A stretch of 64,000 nt of DNA from an uncultured Bacteroidales bacterium (GTDB lineage Bacteria > Bacteroidota > Bacteroidia > Bacteroidales > Paludibacteraceae), in NCBI GenBank assembly GCA_902779705.1, contig CACZCR010000005.1, positions 54,860-118,859 on the forward strand, given 5' to 3'. The notes under the pieces were generated by a model. The model made no database searches. It saw only the letters and a program-made list of their open reading frames with translations, and had not been told where the DNA came from. A program made the translations under genes and the position numbers. Below are positions 27,981-35,814 of this stretch, in pieces; positions within the stretch are counted from its first letter, which is position 1, and each line of letters opens with the position of its first letter.

Positions 27981-29885
27981 TTATTGGAAGTTTCCGCGAT
28001 TGTCGGTGATGTCTGCTTTCTGCTCGAGGATGTTCAGTGCCTGATAAGCAGCGTACGAATAACGCTGTTGCAGTGTCTGAATCTCAGCCTTAGCGTCAAA
28101 CTTACCGGCCTCTTTCTTGCCCTTAGCAGTGGTCTTGATCACAAACACACCTTGGTTGCCCTCTACCGGAGCGCTCACTTGGTTAACTGCTTGTGCCAAA
28201 GTCACACCTTGTGCTGCAGGCTCAACACCGGCGTTGCCGTACATATAGTCGTTCAAGCTAATGCTATCTACCTGAGCTACAGGCGTATTAGCGATCTTAG
28301 CTGCCTCTGCCAGGCTCTTGCCTGCCAATTGCTCTTTGAGCTGTGCAGCTTTCTGACGCTTGATCAACTCAGCGCGCAGTTGCGGCTCTACTTTCTCCAG
28401 CGTAGCATACTCGCCGTCATTGATCTCAACCAGTACAGCTACTACGAAGTTGTCGCCGCACTCGAATACATCACTCACTACGCCCTCTTTCTCCTGTTGG
28501 AATGCCCAACGTACTACCTCGCGGCTCTGCTTGAGCTGTCCGAGGTTGTGAGTAGTAGCCAACAAGTTAGTCTGCGGAACGATCGTCAGACCGTCTTTCT
28601 CTGCAGCTGCACGGAAGTCCTCTTCGGTCTTGTTGTTCACAGCAAACTGCTTAGCGATATTGTAGTTAGCATTGTGCGTCTTGCTCGACGGACGAACCTC
28701 GCCACGCAATACTGCCAGTTTGACCTTTCGGGTCGGAGCGGTGGTCGAATCAACCGTGTACGCTACGTCCTGACCCTGGTTGCTCAGTACAAAGTACTGA
28801 CCTATAGCAGTCTTAGCAATGCTGTCTTTGATGAACTGAGGCATCTCATCCATGCGAACCCACTGCTCCTGAGCAGGGTGTGTGGTATCGCCTACCAAGT
28901 TGATGCTCAGCTTAACAGAGTCCGGAGTGAAATAGTTGCACTTGGTGATACGTGCCAACGAATAGGTGCCGTCTACCAATGCCAACTCAGTGCTTGCGCC
29001 CGTCTGAACACCTGCAGCGAAAGCGAACTCTTTGTATTGTGCCGGAACAGAAGCCTCTGTGTACTCGTTCTCGTCGTACATCAGACCGGTCTTAGGATCA
29101 ATCGAACTCTTGATGTGCTCCAAAGTGTCCACAGCGCTGGTCTTGAAGGCTTCCTCTACAGCTTTGATAGCTGCTTCGGTTTCAGCGAAGTCGGTTTTAG
29201 AAGGATCGTCAGCAAAAACGATGTATGCTACCTCGCGGTTCGGTTTCTGTTTGAACAAGTGCTTGCGCTCTTTGTACAATGCCTTAATGTCCTTGTCGCT
29301 TACCTCGATCGTGCTGTCAGCAATAGCCGAATAAGGAGCCATCACGTATTGTGCACTGGCGATATTGGTGCGAGCCTCATAAGCGAACTCTGCATCCAAC
29401 GAGTTAGGACGGATCAGGCTCTGAACCAAGGTCATGTACTTGCGTTGCAGACTCTCCACATAGATCATTTTGCGGAACACGTTGCTCTCCAGGAACTCCG
29501 GACGCATGTTCTTGCGGTTCTGCTCAACGAAGTTGTCGATCTCCTCGTCCGTTACAGCCAAGCCGATCTCCTCAGCTTGTGCGTTCAGCAAGTTCTCCAT
29601 CAAGAGTTGTTGCCAAACCTGCTCGCGGATCTGAACAGTCATCTCCTCGTCAAAACTGCTTTGATTGTACTGAATTTCCATTAATTTAGTAGTCTCGTCT
29701 ATCAGCGCCTGATACTCTTCGGGAGTGATGTCAACGCCCTCAATTACAGCTACTTTGCGATTTTTGAGATTAAAGAAACTACTACCAGAGTTGATGGCAT
29801 CTCCAAGGATAAATGCCAGCATAGCTAGTCCTACGATCAACAGCAGGACTACACCATGGTTACGAATTTTTTGTAATGTTGCCAT
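27981..29885 (-). CDS. PpiD/SurA-like membrane-anchored peptidyl-prolyl isomerase / foldase
   Basis: A 634-residue protein. Its N-terminus is MATLQKIRNHGVVLLLIVG, a single membrane anchor (about 11-30), followed by a SurA_N-type chaperone region (about 45-230; ITPEEYQALIDETTKLMEIQ). A parvulin-like PPIase region is likely at about 330-450. A helical C-terminus ends ADITDNRGNFQ. The layout matches Bacteroidota PpiD-like periplasmic foldases that help export and fold outer-membrane proteins. The parvulin motifs are weak by eye, so enzyme activity is uncertain. It lies 32 bp after the OB-fold lipoprotein gene, and a hairpin follows the stop. Confidence 0.88.
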   Translation of the reverse strand: MATLQKIRNHGVVLLLIVGLAMLAFILGDAINSGSSFFNLKNRKVAVIEGVDITPEEYQALIDETTKLMEIQYNQSSFDEEMTVQIREQVWQQLLMENLLNAQAEEIGLAVTDEEIDNFVEQNRKNMRPEFLESNVFRKMIYVESLQRKYMTLVQSLIRPNSLDAEFAYEARTNIASAQYVMAPYSAIADSTIEVSDKDIKALYKERKHLFKQKPNREVAYIVFADDPSKTDFAETEAAIKAVEEAFKTSAVDTLEHIKSSIDPKTGLMYDENEYTEASVPAQYKEFAFAAGVQTGASTELALVDGTYSLARITKCNYFTPDSVKLSINLVGDTTHPAQEQWVRMDEMPQFIKDSIAKTAIGQYFVLSNQGQDVAYTVDSTTAPTRKVKLAVLRGEVRPSSKTHNANYNIAKQFAVNNKTEEDFRAAAEKDGLTIVPQTNLLATTHNLGQLKQSREVVRWAFQQEKEGVVSDVFECGDNFVVAVLVEINDGEYATLEKVEPQLRAELIKRQKAAQLKEQLAGKSLAEAAKIANTPVAQVDSISLNDYMYGNAGVEPAAQGVTLAQAVNQVSAPVEGNQGVFVIKTTAKGKKEAGKFDAKAEIQTLQQRYSYAAYQALNILEQKADITDNRGNFQ

Positions 29886-29917
29886 TTTTTATTGTTAGTT
29901 ATTTTTATTATTGTGCA

Positions 29918-30844
29918 TCAAAAATTGGGGTTGGTCGATTCCTCAATAAATCCTTGTACCGGCTCGCAAGTGCCGTTATAGTTCTGGATCTTGGCATTCA
30001 CCAATACCGTGTCGCCAACCACCACTTGATTGATATTGGTAAACTTGTTGTTTGCGCTCTTATAGAACAGACGATAGCAAGTTGCCGTCACCTCGCCATC
30101 CGACGAGATATTGAACGTCAAGTTGCCGTAACTGCCTACAGCCTTGTCTGTTACGCTTACTACCACGGCACGAATCCTATAGCTCTCAGCGGTCGTGTTT
30201 CCCGATCCGATGCTATCCGATATCTCCTTAGCACGGTTAACGCTGATCTCACCTTCGCCCGGAGCAGGACAGCCAGGGAACGGCGGGAAGACCTCATTAA
30301 AGTGCGCATTGCTCGACGAATACGTACCACACGTACCGCTCGACTCAATGATACCGTTATAGTTCTGGATCTTACACTTCACAACCACAAAGTCACCAAT
30401 CTGCAACGCATCATGATCGGGGAACGGAGCGCCGTTCTTACCCAATATACGATAGCAGTAGAACTGTTTCGAACCTTGTCCGTCCTGACGTGCGCTGATG
30501 TAGGCGTAGTCATTACCATACTGAGCGAACTTCTCCTCAAAGTCGGCTTTACCACGTTGGGTAGCATCAAAACTAACCACCCATCCCTTGATGTAGTACT
30601 CCTGTTCGGTCGTTTGGCCGGCAGAGAGACTCTTACCAATCTTAACGGCTTCGTTCACATTGATCGTTCCCTCCGGAACAAGCACACCTGCAGGATCCGG
30701 CGTCGGGTCGGGATCTGCGACTGTCGGAATGGAATCCGGTAACTGATCTACCATGTCGCCAGGGGCGTTGATGTAGGGTTGCTCACCACAACTCGCGCAT
30801 ATAAGCGCCAGCGCGACAGAGGTGATAATGAATGTCTTTTTCAT
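29918..30844 (-). CDS. Lipoprotein with two OB-fold-like repeats
   Basis: A 308-residue lipoprotein: signal sequence MKKTFIITSVALALICASC, with the lipobox Cys at 19. After a Pro/Asp-rich linker come two homologous domains, about 55-170 and 185-305. Each opens with an INVNEAVKIG or ISVNRAKEIS motif, has a YYIKGWVVS or YRIRAVVVS core, and closes with VKCKIQNYNG or VNAKIQNYNG. The pattern resembles OB-fold nucleic-acid-binding-like domains often fused to exported nucleases in Bacteroidota. Here there is no nuclease domain. Function unknown. Its own promoter is at 30888-30919. Confidence 0.8.
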   Translation of the reverse strand: MKKTFIITSVALALICASCGEQPYINAPGDMVDQLPDSIPTVADPDPTPDPAGVLVPEGTINVNEAVKIGKSLSAGQTTEQEYYIKGWVVSFDATQRGKADFEEKFAQYGNDYAYISARQDGQGSKQFYCYRILGKNGAPFPDHDALQIGDFVVVKCKIQNYNGIIESSGTCGTYSSSNAHFNEVFPPFPGCPAPGEGEISVNRAKEISDSIGSGNTTAESYRIRAVVVSVTDKAVGSYGNLTFNISSDGEVTATCYRLFYKSANNKFTNINQVVVGDTVLVNAKIQNYNGTCEPVQGFIEESTNPNF

Positions 30845-30887
30845 ATTCTAGATTGTATTATTTTGTTCAAATTCACAAAACAGCGTG

Positions 30888-30919
30888 CAAAATTACAAAA
30901 AAAATCTCACATACGCAAG
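30888..30919 (-). promoter_or_regulatory. Promoter of the OB-fold lipoprotein gene
   Basis: On the minus strand, CTTG (30916-30919, within CTTGCGTATGTG) lies 20 bp from TAATTTTG (30888-30895). The -7 is 44 bp before the ATG at 30844. The CTCACATGCTTGCGTATGTGAG surround of the -33 (about 30906-30927) is itself a dyad. Confidence 0.75.
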
Positions 30920-30992
30920 CATGTGAGACATTTTTATTATATAAAAAGTGCTTTTTTTTGATTTTTCTGCACTTTTGAGGCAATGATGGGGC

Positions 30993-31475
30993 TTATTTCG
31001 CTTTCTCTTTGACCAAGTATCGCAACTCTTTGGGCAATAACTCTTGGATGCGCTCCTTGTGTCCGACCGGTACACGAATCACTTTCAGGTTCGCACAACT
31101 GCTGAACGCATCGTCAGCTATCACACAGATCGTCTCCGGCAACTCGATCTCCTCCATGCTGATGCACCATGCAAACGCCCCGCGACCTAACGTAGTTACT
31201 GTTTGCGGAATAGTCACGTGATGCAATTTCCAACAGCCACCAAAGGCACTATTACCAATCACAGTCACTTTATACCTCCGCCCTTTGTTCCAGAAATACG
31301 ATGGAATGATCGCTTTTTGCAAGTTGACGCTCTCTTCCTGTGGCAGAAATGTCACTTCGGCTACATGGTAACGCGGACTGATGATATTATAAGCCAAATT
31401 GTCTTTATTGACGGACGATGCGCACAAGGGTGCACACATTACAAAGAGTAGTAGAAATATACCTAATCGTTTCAT
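30993..31475 (-). CDS. Small exported BspA-like leucine-rich-repeat protein
   Basis: A 160-residue protein with a signal peptide (LGIFLLLFVMCAPLCAS). Two to three LRR_5 (BspA/TpLRR) repeats occupy about 65-140: VIGNSAFGGCWKLHHVTIP, TLGRGAFAWCISMEEIELP and VIADDAFSSCANLKVIRVP. Such repeats mediate adhesion or protein binding in surface BspA proteins, but this protein is much shorter than those. It starts 2 bp after the stop of the lipoprotein gene upstream, so the two are co-transcribed. No T9SS tail is obvious. Function unknown. Confidence 0.8.
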   Translation of the reverse strand: MKRLGIFLLLFVMCAPLCASSVNKDNLAYNIISPRYHVAEVTFLPQEESVNLQKAIIPSYFWNKGRRYKVTVIGNSAFGGCWKLHHVTIPQTVTTLGRGAFAWCISMEEIELPETICVIADDAFSSCANLKVIRVPVGHKERIQELLPKELRYLVKEKAK

Positions 31476-31477
31476 TC

Positions 31478-32101
31478 TTATTCGTAATATTCAATTTCGC
31501 GCTCAACGGTGAACTCCGGTTCAATAGTCGAGTTCTTGGTCACTGTCAGCTTGGTCCAGTTGCCATGCTCGTCGATGCCGTCGTACTTGTACAACTCAAT
31601 AGCCTGTACGCTCTCTTTGCCCTTCGAGTACTCAAACTCGCCCTTTTCAACGTTACCAAGGCGGTCCAAGATATAGTGGTGATAGTGGCTGCCGTTCGGC
31701 ATAAAACGTGCCTCGTACTCCAAAAAGCCGTTCGAATCGTATCCGTACTCAAAAATCACTACATCCTCTGACTTAGCGTACTCCAGGTTGGTCAACTTGA
31801 TGATCTGCCCCTGCTGATTGCGAGTGATGTCGTCCAGCGACAAACCGTGCAGCTTCAAATACGTCAAATTACCATCACGATCCAACTCAAACTCCGTACG
31901 GCCGTTCATTACCATCTTTTTCACGTGTCCGCGCAGACTCAGGAAGTTCAGATCCGGCGTACGGAAAGTTTCAGGATTCTCGCCCCATTGTTGATCCCAT
32001 TCGCTCTGCGGGTTAGAGGAGGCTGTTCCGGCGTTGTTACCACAACTGAGCATCAATACGGCCGATGCTACAATAGCAAAAAATGTAAATGTGTGTTTCA
32101 T
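31478..32101 (-). CDS. Lipoprotein with RHS/YD-like repeats, function unknown
   Basis: A 207-residue lipoprotein starting at MKHTFTFFAIVASAVLMLSC (lipobox Cys20). Four repeats of the kind D-x-x-G-N/F-x6-Y/F are visible: LDRDGNLTYLKL, YDSNGFLEYEAR, LDRLGNVEKGEF and IDEHGNWTKLTV. They recall isolated YD/RHS beta-hairpins found in Bacteroidales exported proteins. The start at 32101 is chosen because a promoter lies at 32140-32171; a longer frame from 32194 would begin upstream of it. It is followed 2 bp later by the leucine-rich protein gene. Confidence 0.75.
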   Translation of the reverse strand: MKHTFTFFAIVASAVLMLSCGNNAGTASSNPQSEWDQQWGENPETFRTPDLNFLSLRGHVKKMVMNGRTEFELDRDGNLTYLKLHGLSLDDITRNQQGQIIKLTNLEYAKSEDVVIFEYGYDSNGFLEYEARFMPNGSHYHHYILDRLGNVEKGEFEYSKGKESVQAIELYKYDGIDEHGNWTKLTVTKNSTIEPEFTVEREIEYYE

Positions 32102-32139
32102 AAGGCAATAATTTTTGGTTTTTCTGATATTTGTGGCTG

Positions 32140-32171
32140 CAAAGTTAGTCATTTTTTTTGACATATGCAAA
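32140..32171 (-). promoter_or_regulatory. Promoter of the lipoprotein / leucine-rich protein pair
   Basis: On the minus strand, TTTG (32168-32171, within TTTGCATATGTC) and TAACTTTG (32140-32147) are separated by 20 bp. The 190 bases upstream (32172-32361), before the end of the pseudouridine synthase gene, show no further feature. Confidence 0.85.
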
Positions 32172-32361
32172 TTTTTTATCCAAAAAATAAGCAAATATGT
32201 TGTAAAACATAAAACATCGCCTTACCGTCTAAACCGACATTTCTCCCGCTAAATGCTAAAGTAATAGTTTAAGTAGCAAATATATTTATTTGGATAATTT
32301 AATAGCGCGAATACAATAGTGTGTTTTCTAAAACTCGCCTTCGTATTTTACATAGTAAAAT

Positions 32362-33795
32362 CTAAAGTGATACTTGAATGTGCACTGTTTTTCCGGTATA
32401 TGGATGAACGAATTGTATCTCCGCTGCATGCAGGTAAAGACGGTCAGCCGGAGTACCGTACAGCCTGTCGCCGACGATTGGTGCGTTCAAACCGGCAGAA
32501 TGTGCACAATGTACCCGTAACTGATGCGTACGACCCGTTTCTGGGAAAAGGTCGATGAAAACGCGGTTTTCTGCCACTATATGGCGCACCTTATACCGGG
32601 TCACAGCTTTCTTGCCATACTCAAAGTCCACCATTTGTCGCGGACGGTCAAACGGATTGGGCAATAACGGCAGATCAATCACCCCCGTAACCGGTAATCC
32701 CTCACCCGTAACCGGTAACCCCTCTACAATCGCCTCGTATCGCTTCAAAACCAGCCTTTTAGCAAACATCGCTTGCATCGTTTTATAGGTCTTCTCATCT
32801 TTAGCCAAGACCACGATACCCGAAGTGTCCTGATCCAATCGATGAACCGCCTTCAGGGCCTTATTAACGCACTTCTGCTGCAGATACGCCTCCAGCGACA
32901 CGGCATTATTCTTACCCGGCGAGGTGAGTAATCCGTGCGGTTTCATCGCTATCAACAGCCACTCGTCCTCATACAAAACGCGTATATCTTCCATTTTGGG
33001 CCTTTCTGTTGGTGAATCCGCCATTTCTATCCCCTGTAGCATATGGTTCAGTATCGGGCGACATTTGCCAAGACAAGCACCGTAGAACAGCCCGTCTCTG
33101 CGCAACTCGTTCTTAGGTGCAGCCCCTATCCAGAACTCCGCTAAAGCCAAAGGCTTTAACCGATTAGCCAATGCATACTGTAGTAGTTTAGGCGCACAAC
33201 ATTCACCCGCACCGGAAGGCGGCAGGTTGGATACGGCATCTTTGCGATCATGGGAAAAATAGTCTTCGGCCGATAAAATCGGCGTTTCGTGCGCAAAGAT
33301 ATCTACCAGATCGCGTGTTTGGCCTATGCCCGAACCAACCCTGTACTGCGAGAACAGCCATCGTTGCAAGGCTTGGCTGCGCGTCTTACGCTCCTGCTGA
33401 AGTGCCTCCGTCTCCTTACCTTCAGCGCCCTTCAACTGCTCGTTAATGGCCGAGATAGCAGCCTCTTCTTGCTTAAAATAGCCGTCTGGGGCCGCAAAAT
33501 CGAATATAGGAGGCACAAAGCCATCCAGCCGGTGTTGTCCGTCCAGCAACGACGAAAATGCCTTCAGATAGCCAAAATCGCCGTTTTCATCGCGTACAAC
33601 CAGCACACCGAACATCTTGCCCAATCGATGCAACTCCGATTGAGGTGTCTCGCGCATATATTCGTGCACTTGTGCCATCACCTCCTCAGCCGCAGTTCGC
33701 GCCCAAGGGTGAGGCTCAGCCGAATAAGGCGAACCCAGTCGAGTAGGGGCCTCGCTGCTTAGTGTGCCCGGTAATATGTGATAGAATCGCTGCAA
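32362..33795 (-). CDS. RluA-family pseudouridine synthase with long N-terminal extension
   Basis: A 477-residue protein. The C-terminal 210 residues are a RluA/RluC-type pseudouridine synthase with VHRLDQDTSGIVVLAKD (catalytic Asp near 320), LKRYEAIVEG, PETGRTHQLRVHCAH and GDRLYG. Residues about 1-265 form the extension found in many Bacteroidota homologues (GKMFGVLVV, LLDGQHRLDGFVPPIFDF, then a helical Glu/Lys/Gln-rich stretch). It would modify a uridine in rRNA or tRNA; the target is not predictable. A 7-residue duplication, EGLPVTG twice, lies at about 358-371. The gene overlaps the upstream leucine-rich gene by 37 bp, consistent with coupling. Confidence 0.92.
   Translation of the reverse strand: MQRFYHILPGTLSSEAPTRLGSPYSAEPHPWARTAAEEVMAQVHEYMRETPQSELHRLGKMFGVLVVRDENGDFGYLKAFSSLLDGQHRLDGFVPPIFDFAAPDGYFKQEEAAISAINEQLKGAEGKETEALQQERKTRSQALQRWLFSQYRVGSGIGQTRDLVDIFAHETPILSAEDYFSHDRKDAVSNLPPSGAGECCAPKLLQYALANRLKPLALAEFWIGAAPKNELRRDGLFYGACLGKCRPILNHMLQGIEMADSPTERPKMEDIRVLYEDEWLLIAMKPHGLLTSPGKNNAVSLEAYLQQKCVNKALKAVHRLDQDTSGIVVLAKDEKTYKTMQAMFAKRLVLKRYEAIVEGLPVTGEGLPVTGVIDLPLLPNPFDRPRQMVDFEYGKKAVTRYKVRHIVAENRVFIDLFPETGRTHQLRVHCAHSAGLNAPIVGDRLYGTPADRLYLHAAEIQFVHPYTGKTVHIQVSL
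32684..32725. repeat. 21-bp tandem duplication inside the pseudouridine synthase gene
   Basis: Two adjacent units begin CCCGTAACCGGTAA and continue TCCCTCA and CCCCTCT respectively. They differ at two positions and carry the palindrome TAACCGGTTA-like core. In frame they encode EGLPVTG twice. Confidence 0.85.
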
Positions 33796-34325
33796 TTAAA
33801 GAAAGTCATTGCTTTCGCGCGAGGTGCGCGTTTATTACTATGGTAGATCGTACGCAAAGCCGTACAATCCGAGAAACACATCTCCGGCCATTGTTTGATG
33901 CGTTTGCCCACATACACCGTCTGTAGGCTAGCACAGCCATAAAACGCCATTTCATCGACTTTTCGTAGTGATTGAGGCAGTCTAATCATCGCCAATTGCG
34001 TACAGTTCATCATGCTCTGATAGCCGATTTTACGCAGTCCTTCCGGCAACTCGAGTGTCCGTATCAGGTGGCAGTACCTGAAAGCATAGTCGTCTATCTC
34101 GGTCACTTGATAGTTTCGGCCGTTATAGCTCACTTTGGCCGGAACAGTCACTTCGGTCAATAGCCGATATACCGAGTCGGTCGGGTCTGCTACTACGCGC
34201 ACTTGGCGTTTGTTGATCGTCTCATACCGAAGTCCATTGTACGCAAACTCCTCTGCCCACAACGCCTTCGTCCCGATCACTACGGCACAAATGGCCAATA
34301 TGAATATCCGTATTGTATATTTCAT
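33759..34325 (-). CDS. Exported BspA-like leucine-rich-repeat protein
   Basis: A 188-residue protein. Signal peptide (YTIRIFILAICAVVIGTKALWA), then a short beta region (VRVVADPTDSVYRLL, VTVPAKVSYNGRNYQVTEID) and about four LRR_5 repeats: YAFRYCHLIRTLELP, SMMNCTQLAMIRLP, AFYGCASLQTVYVG and CFSDCTALRTIYHS. It resembles the 160-residue protein at 30993-31475 in layout but is not a close copy. It is located between the 145-residue gene (23 bp upstream) and the pseudouridine synthase gene (overlapping), probably one operon from the promoter at 34947-34978. Function unknown. Confidence 0.8.
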   Translation of the reverse strand: MKYTIRIFILAICAVVIGTKALWAEEFAYNGLRYETINKRQVRVVADPTDSVYRLLTEVTVPAKVSYNGRNYQVTEIDDYAFRYCHLIRTLELPEGLRKIGYQSMMNCTQLAMIRLPQSLRKVDEMAFYGCASLQTVYVGKRIKQWPEMCFSDCTALRTIYHSNKRAPRAKAMTFFNCSDSITYYRAH

Positions 34326-34348
34326 ATGTATAAAAATAGGTGTAGGTT

Positions 34349-34786
34349 TTATTTTTTGAGGTCTTGGTATATCATAGCTCGCACAAAATTGTCAAAGCGG
34401 AAGTAGTGTTTTTGTTTTCCGTATTTGTCGAAAGGAGCTTGTGGGTCTGCGGGGCCTTTAATTTGTGCTTGGAAGCGACGTTTAAAGGATTCGATGAGTG
34501 TTTGTTGCTCGTCGGTAGCCTGGTCGATGTTTTTAGCCGCGTAGAGTAGGGCTGTTGTGAGTTTTGCTGCTTGTCCAAAGTGCTGAAGATGAGCCAGTTC
34601 TGCTCCTTGAGGCGGGTTGTGTTTGTAGTCACGTTTGCGTTGCTGCAAATATGCCTCTGTGTCACACTCTTTGTCGACTTTTCCTGTAAGGTCATGCAGA
34701 TGTTTTTTTCGCATGATGAGTTGATGTGTGCTGTCAAGCGCTCCGGTAACTAAATCAATTCCGGGAGAATACGATACTTTTCCCAT
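34349..34786 (-). CDS. Hypothetical protein, 145 residues
   Basis: I do not recognise this protein. It has no signal peptide or membrane segment, so it should be cytosolic. It is rich in Lys, Gln and Asp and largely helical by composition. The central part (ECDTEAYLQQRKRDYKH, AKLTTALLYAAKNIDQATDE) and the C-terminus (YGKQKHYFRFDNFVRAMIYQ) are ordered-looking. It is the first gene after a promoter (34947-34978) and has an unusually long leader of about 150 nt filled with 11-bp tandem repeats. The leucine-rich protein and the pseudouridine synthase follow in the same direction. ATG 34786 is the only sensible start. Confidence 0.65.
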   Translation of the reverse strand: MGKVSYSPGIDLVTGALDSTHQLIMRKKHLHDLTGKVDKECDTEAYLQQRKRDYKHNPPQGAELAHLQHFGQAAKLTTALLYAAKNIDQATDEQQTLIESFKRRFQAQIKGPADPQAPFDKYGKQKHYFRFDNFVRAMIYQDLKK

Positions 34787-34842
34787 ACTATTTTATGTTT
34801 TATAATGTTTTACTAATTTTATACAAATAATATATTTATCAT

Positions 34843-34919
34843 CTAGTAATCACCTACTAATCACCTACTAATCACCTACTAATGACCTACTAATGACATA
34901 CTAATCACCTATTGATATC
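34843..34919. repeat. Seven 11-bp tandem units in a 5' leader
   Basis: Consecutive 11-bp units: CTAGTAATCAC, CTACTAATCAC (twice), CTACTAATGAC (twice), ATACTAATCAC and a decayed CTATTGATATC. On the transcribed (minus) strand the unit reads GTGATTAGTAG. The array lies between the promoter (-7 at 34947-34954) and the ATG at 34786, hence inside the leader RNA. Confidence 0.9.
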
Positions 34920-34946
34920 ATACTAGATATTATTGCTTACAGGATG

Positions 34947-34978
34947 CAAAGGTACAACATTTTTTTGGAATGTGCAAA
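34947..34978 (-). promoter_or_regulatory. Promoter of the 145-residue gene operon
   Basis: On the minus strand, TTTG (34975-34978, within TTTGCACATTCC) and TACCTTTG (34947-34954) are separated by 20 bp. Roughly 40 bp here are almost identical to the promoter at 36589-36620. Confidence 0.85.
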
Positions 34979-35059
34979 TTTTTTTGTAGTTTTTTGTAGT
35001 TTTATGGATAGAAATCGAATTTTTATGTACTTTTATGAATAGGAAATGCAATTTTACAC

Positions 35060-35089
35060 AATAGCAGCGCCATTTCTGACGCTGCTATT
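35060..35089 (-). terminator. Hairpin terminator after the zinc-ribbon protein gene
   Basis: A perfect 10-bp stem AATAGCAGCG/CGCTGCTATT (35060-35069 with 35080-35089) with a 10-nt loop, 30 nt past the stop codon. It lacks a strong U tract on the minus strand (TGTGTAAAATT), so termination efficiency is uncertain. Confidence 0.65.
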
Positions 35090-35118
35090 GATAACTGAGA
35101 TCTCACCTCTTTCTTGGC

Positions 35119-35751
35119 TTAATGAGGTAATCTCTCTAATATTTCATTTATTCTTTCTTGTTGTTCGATTGAAATTTTGCCTTCATTTACTCCATTTTCT
35201 AAAGAATGTGACAATTCTCTTAGCCTTTCACATAATTTTTCTCCTCGTTCTGCAACAGATTCATCTTTGGTTTCGAGATATTGATATTCCAAACGAACTA
35301 TTTCTGATACTAAATTGTCCAGCTCATCTATATCTGCATCATACTGCTCTTCAGAAGCAGTAGCAGAGGTAGCCGAAGAAGATGAAGAGGATGAAGAAGA
35401 TGGAGTAGTTACGTAGTAAATGAACAGACAGCCTGCGATAACGAAAAGCAAAGTGATCAAAAAAGGTTTGATGGAGGTTTTCTTCGGCTGTTCGTTCTCT
35501 GGTTGCTCGTTCTCCGGTGTAGTGATGAGCTCTGCGTTGATCTCTGCGTCGTCCTCATGAACTTTGAACCGTTCAGAAGGACAGCCACAAGTGGGGCACT
35601 CGTTAGGTATGGCCTGACGATCAAACACCATTCCGCAGTCGGGGCATTCCATATCCACGCGTTGTAGTGCTTTGAGGTTACACCCACATTCCGGGCAGAA
35701 CTTGATCTTTTGCGATGTAAGCGGCGTGCCGCATTGAGGACAATAATTCAT
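35119..35751 (-). CDS. Double zinc-ribbon membrane protein with poly-serine linker
   Basis: A 210-residue protein. Two N-terminal zinc ribbons are formed by CPQCG...CPECG (about 4-23) and CPDCG...CPTCG (about 35-56). An acidic, Glu/Pro-rich linker leads to one membrane helix (FLITLLFVIAGCLFIYYV, about 94-111) and then nine consecutive serines. A charged helical C-terminus follows (about 135-210; LDNLVSEIVRLEYQYLETKD). By topology the zinc ribbons would be cytosolic and the helical domain outside the inner membrane. Function unknown. It starts 63 bp after the zeta-like kinase gene with no recognisable promoter between, so it may belong to that operon. Confidence 0.75.
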   Translation of the reverse strand: MNYCPQCGTPLTSQKIKFCPECGCNLKALQRVDMECPDCGMVFDRQAIPNECPTCGCPSERFKVHEDDAEINAELITTPENEQPENEQPKKTSIKPFLITLLFVIAGCLFIYYVTTPSSSSSSSSSATSATASEEQYDADIDELDNLVSEIVRLEYQYLETKDESVAERGEKLCERLRELSHSLENGVNEGKISIEQQERINEILERLPH

Positions 35752-35814
35752 GGTGTTCCGGTGATTTCGTTTCCGACTAAAAATGAATTTTTATAGGCGA
35801 AAGGCGAATGCTCA

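Noticed and set aside
27960..29684. Long open frame (574 codons) on the plus strand
   Set aside because: Antisense to the PpiD-like gene, Leu/Val/Cys-rich without motif; a shadow of the real gene.
34843..34919. 11-bp tandem repeats as plasmid iterons or a replication origin
   Set aside because: No replication initiator gene is near, and the array lies in the leader of an ordinary-looking operon.
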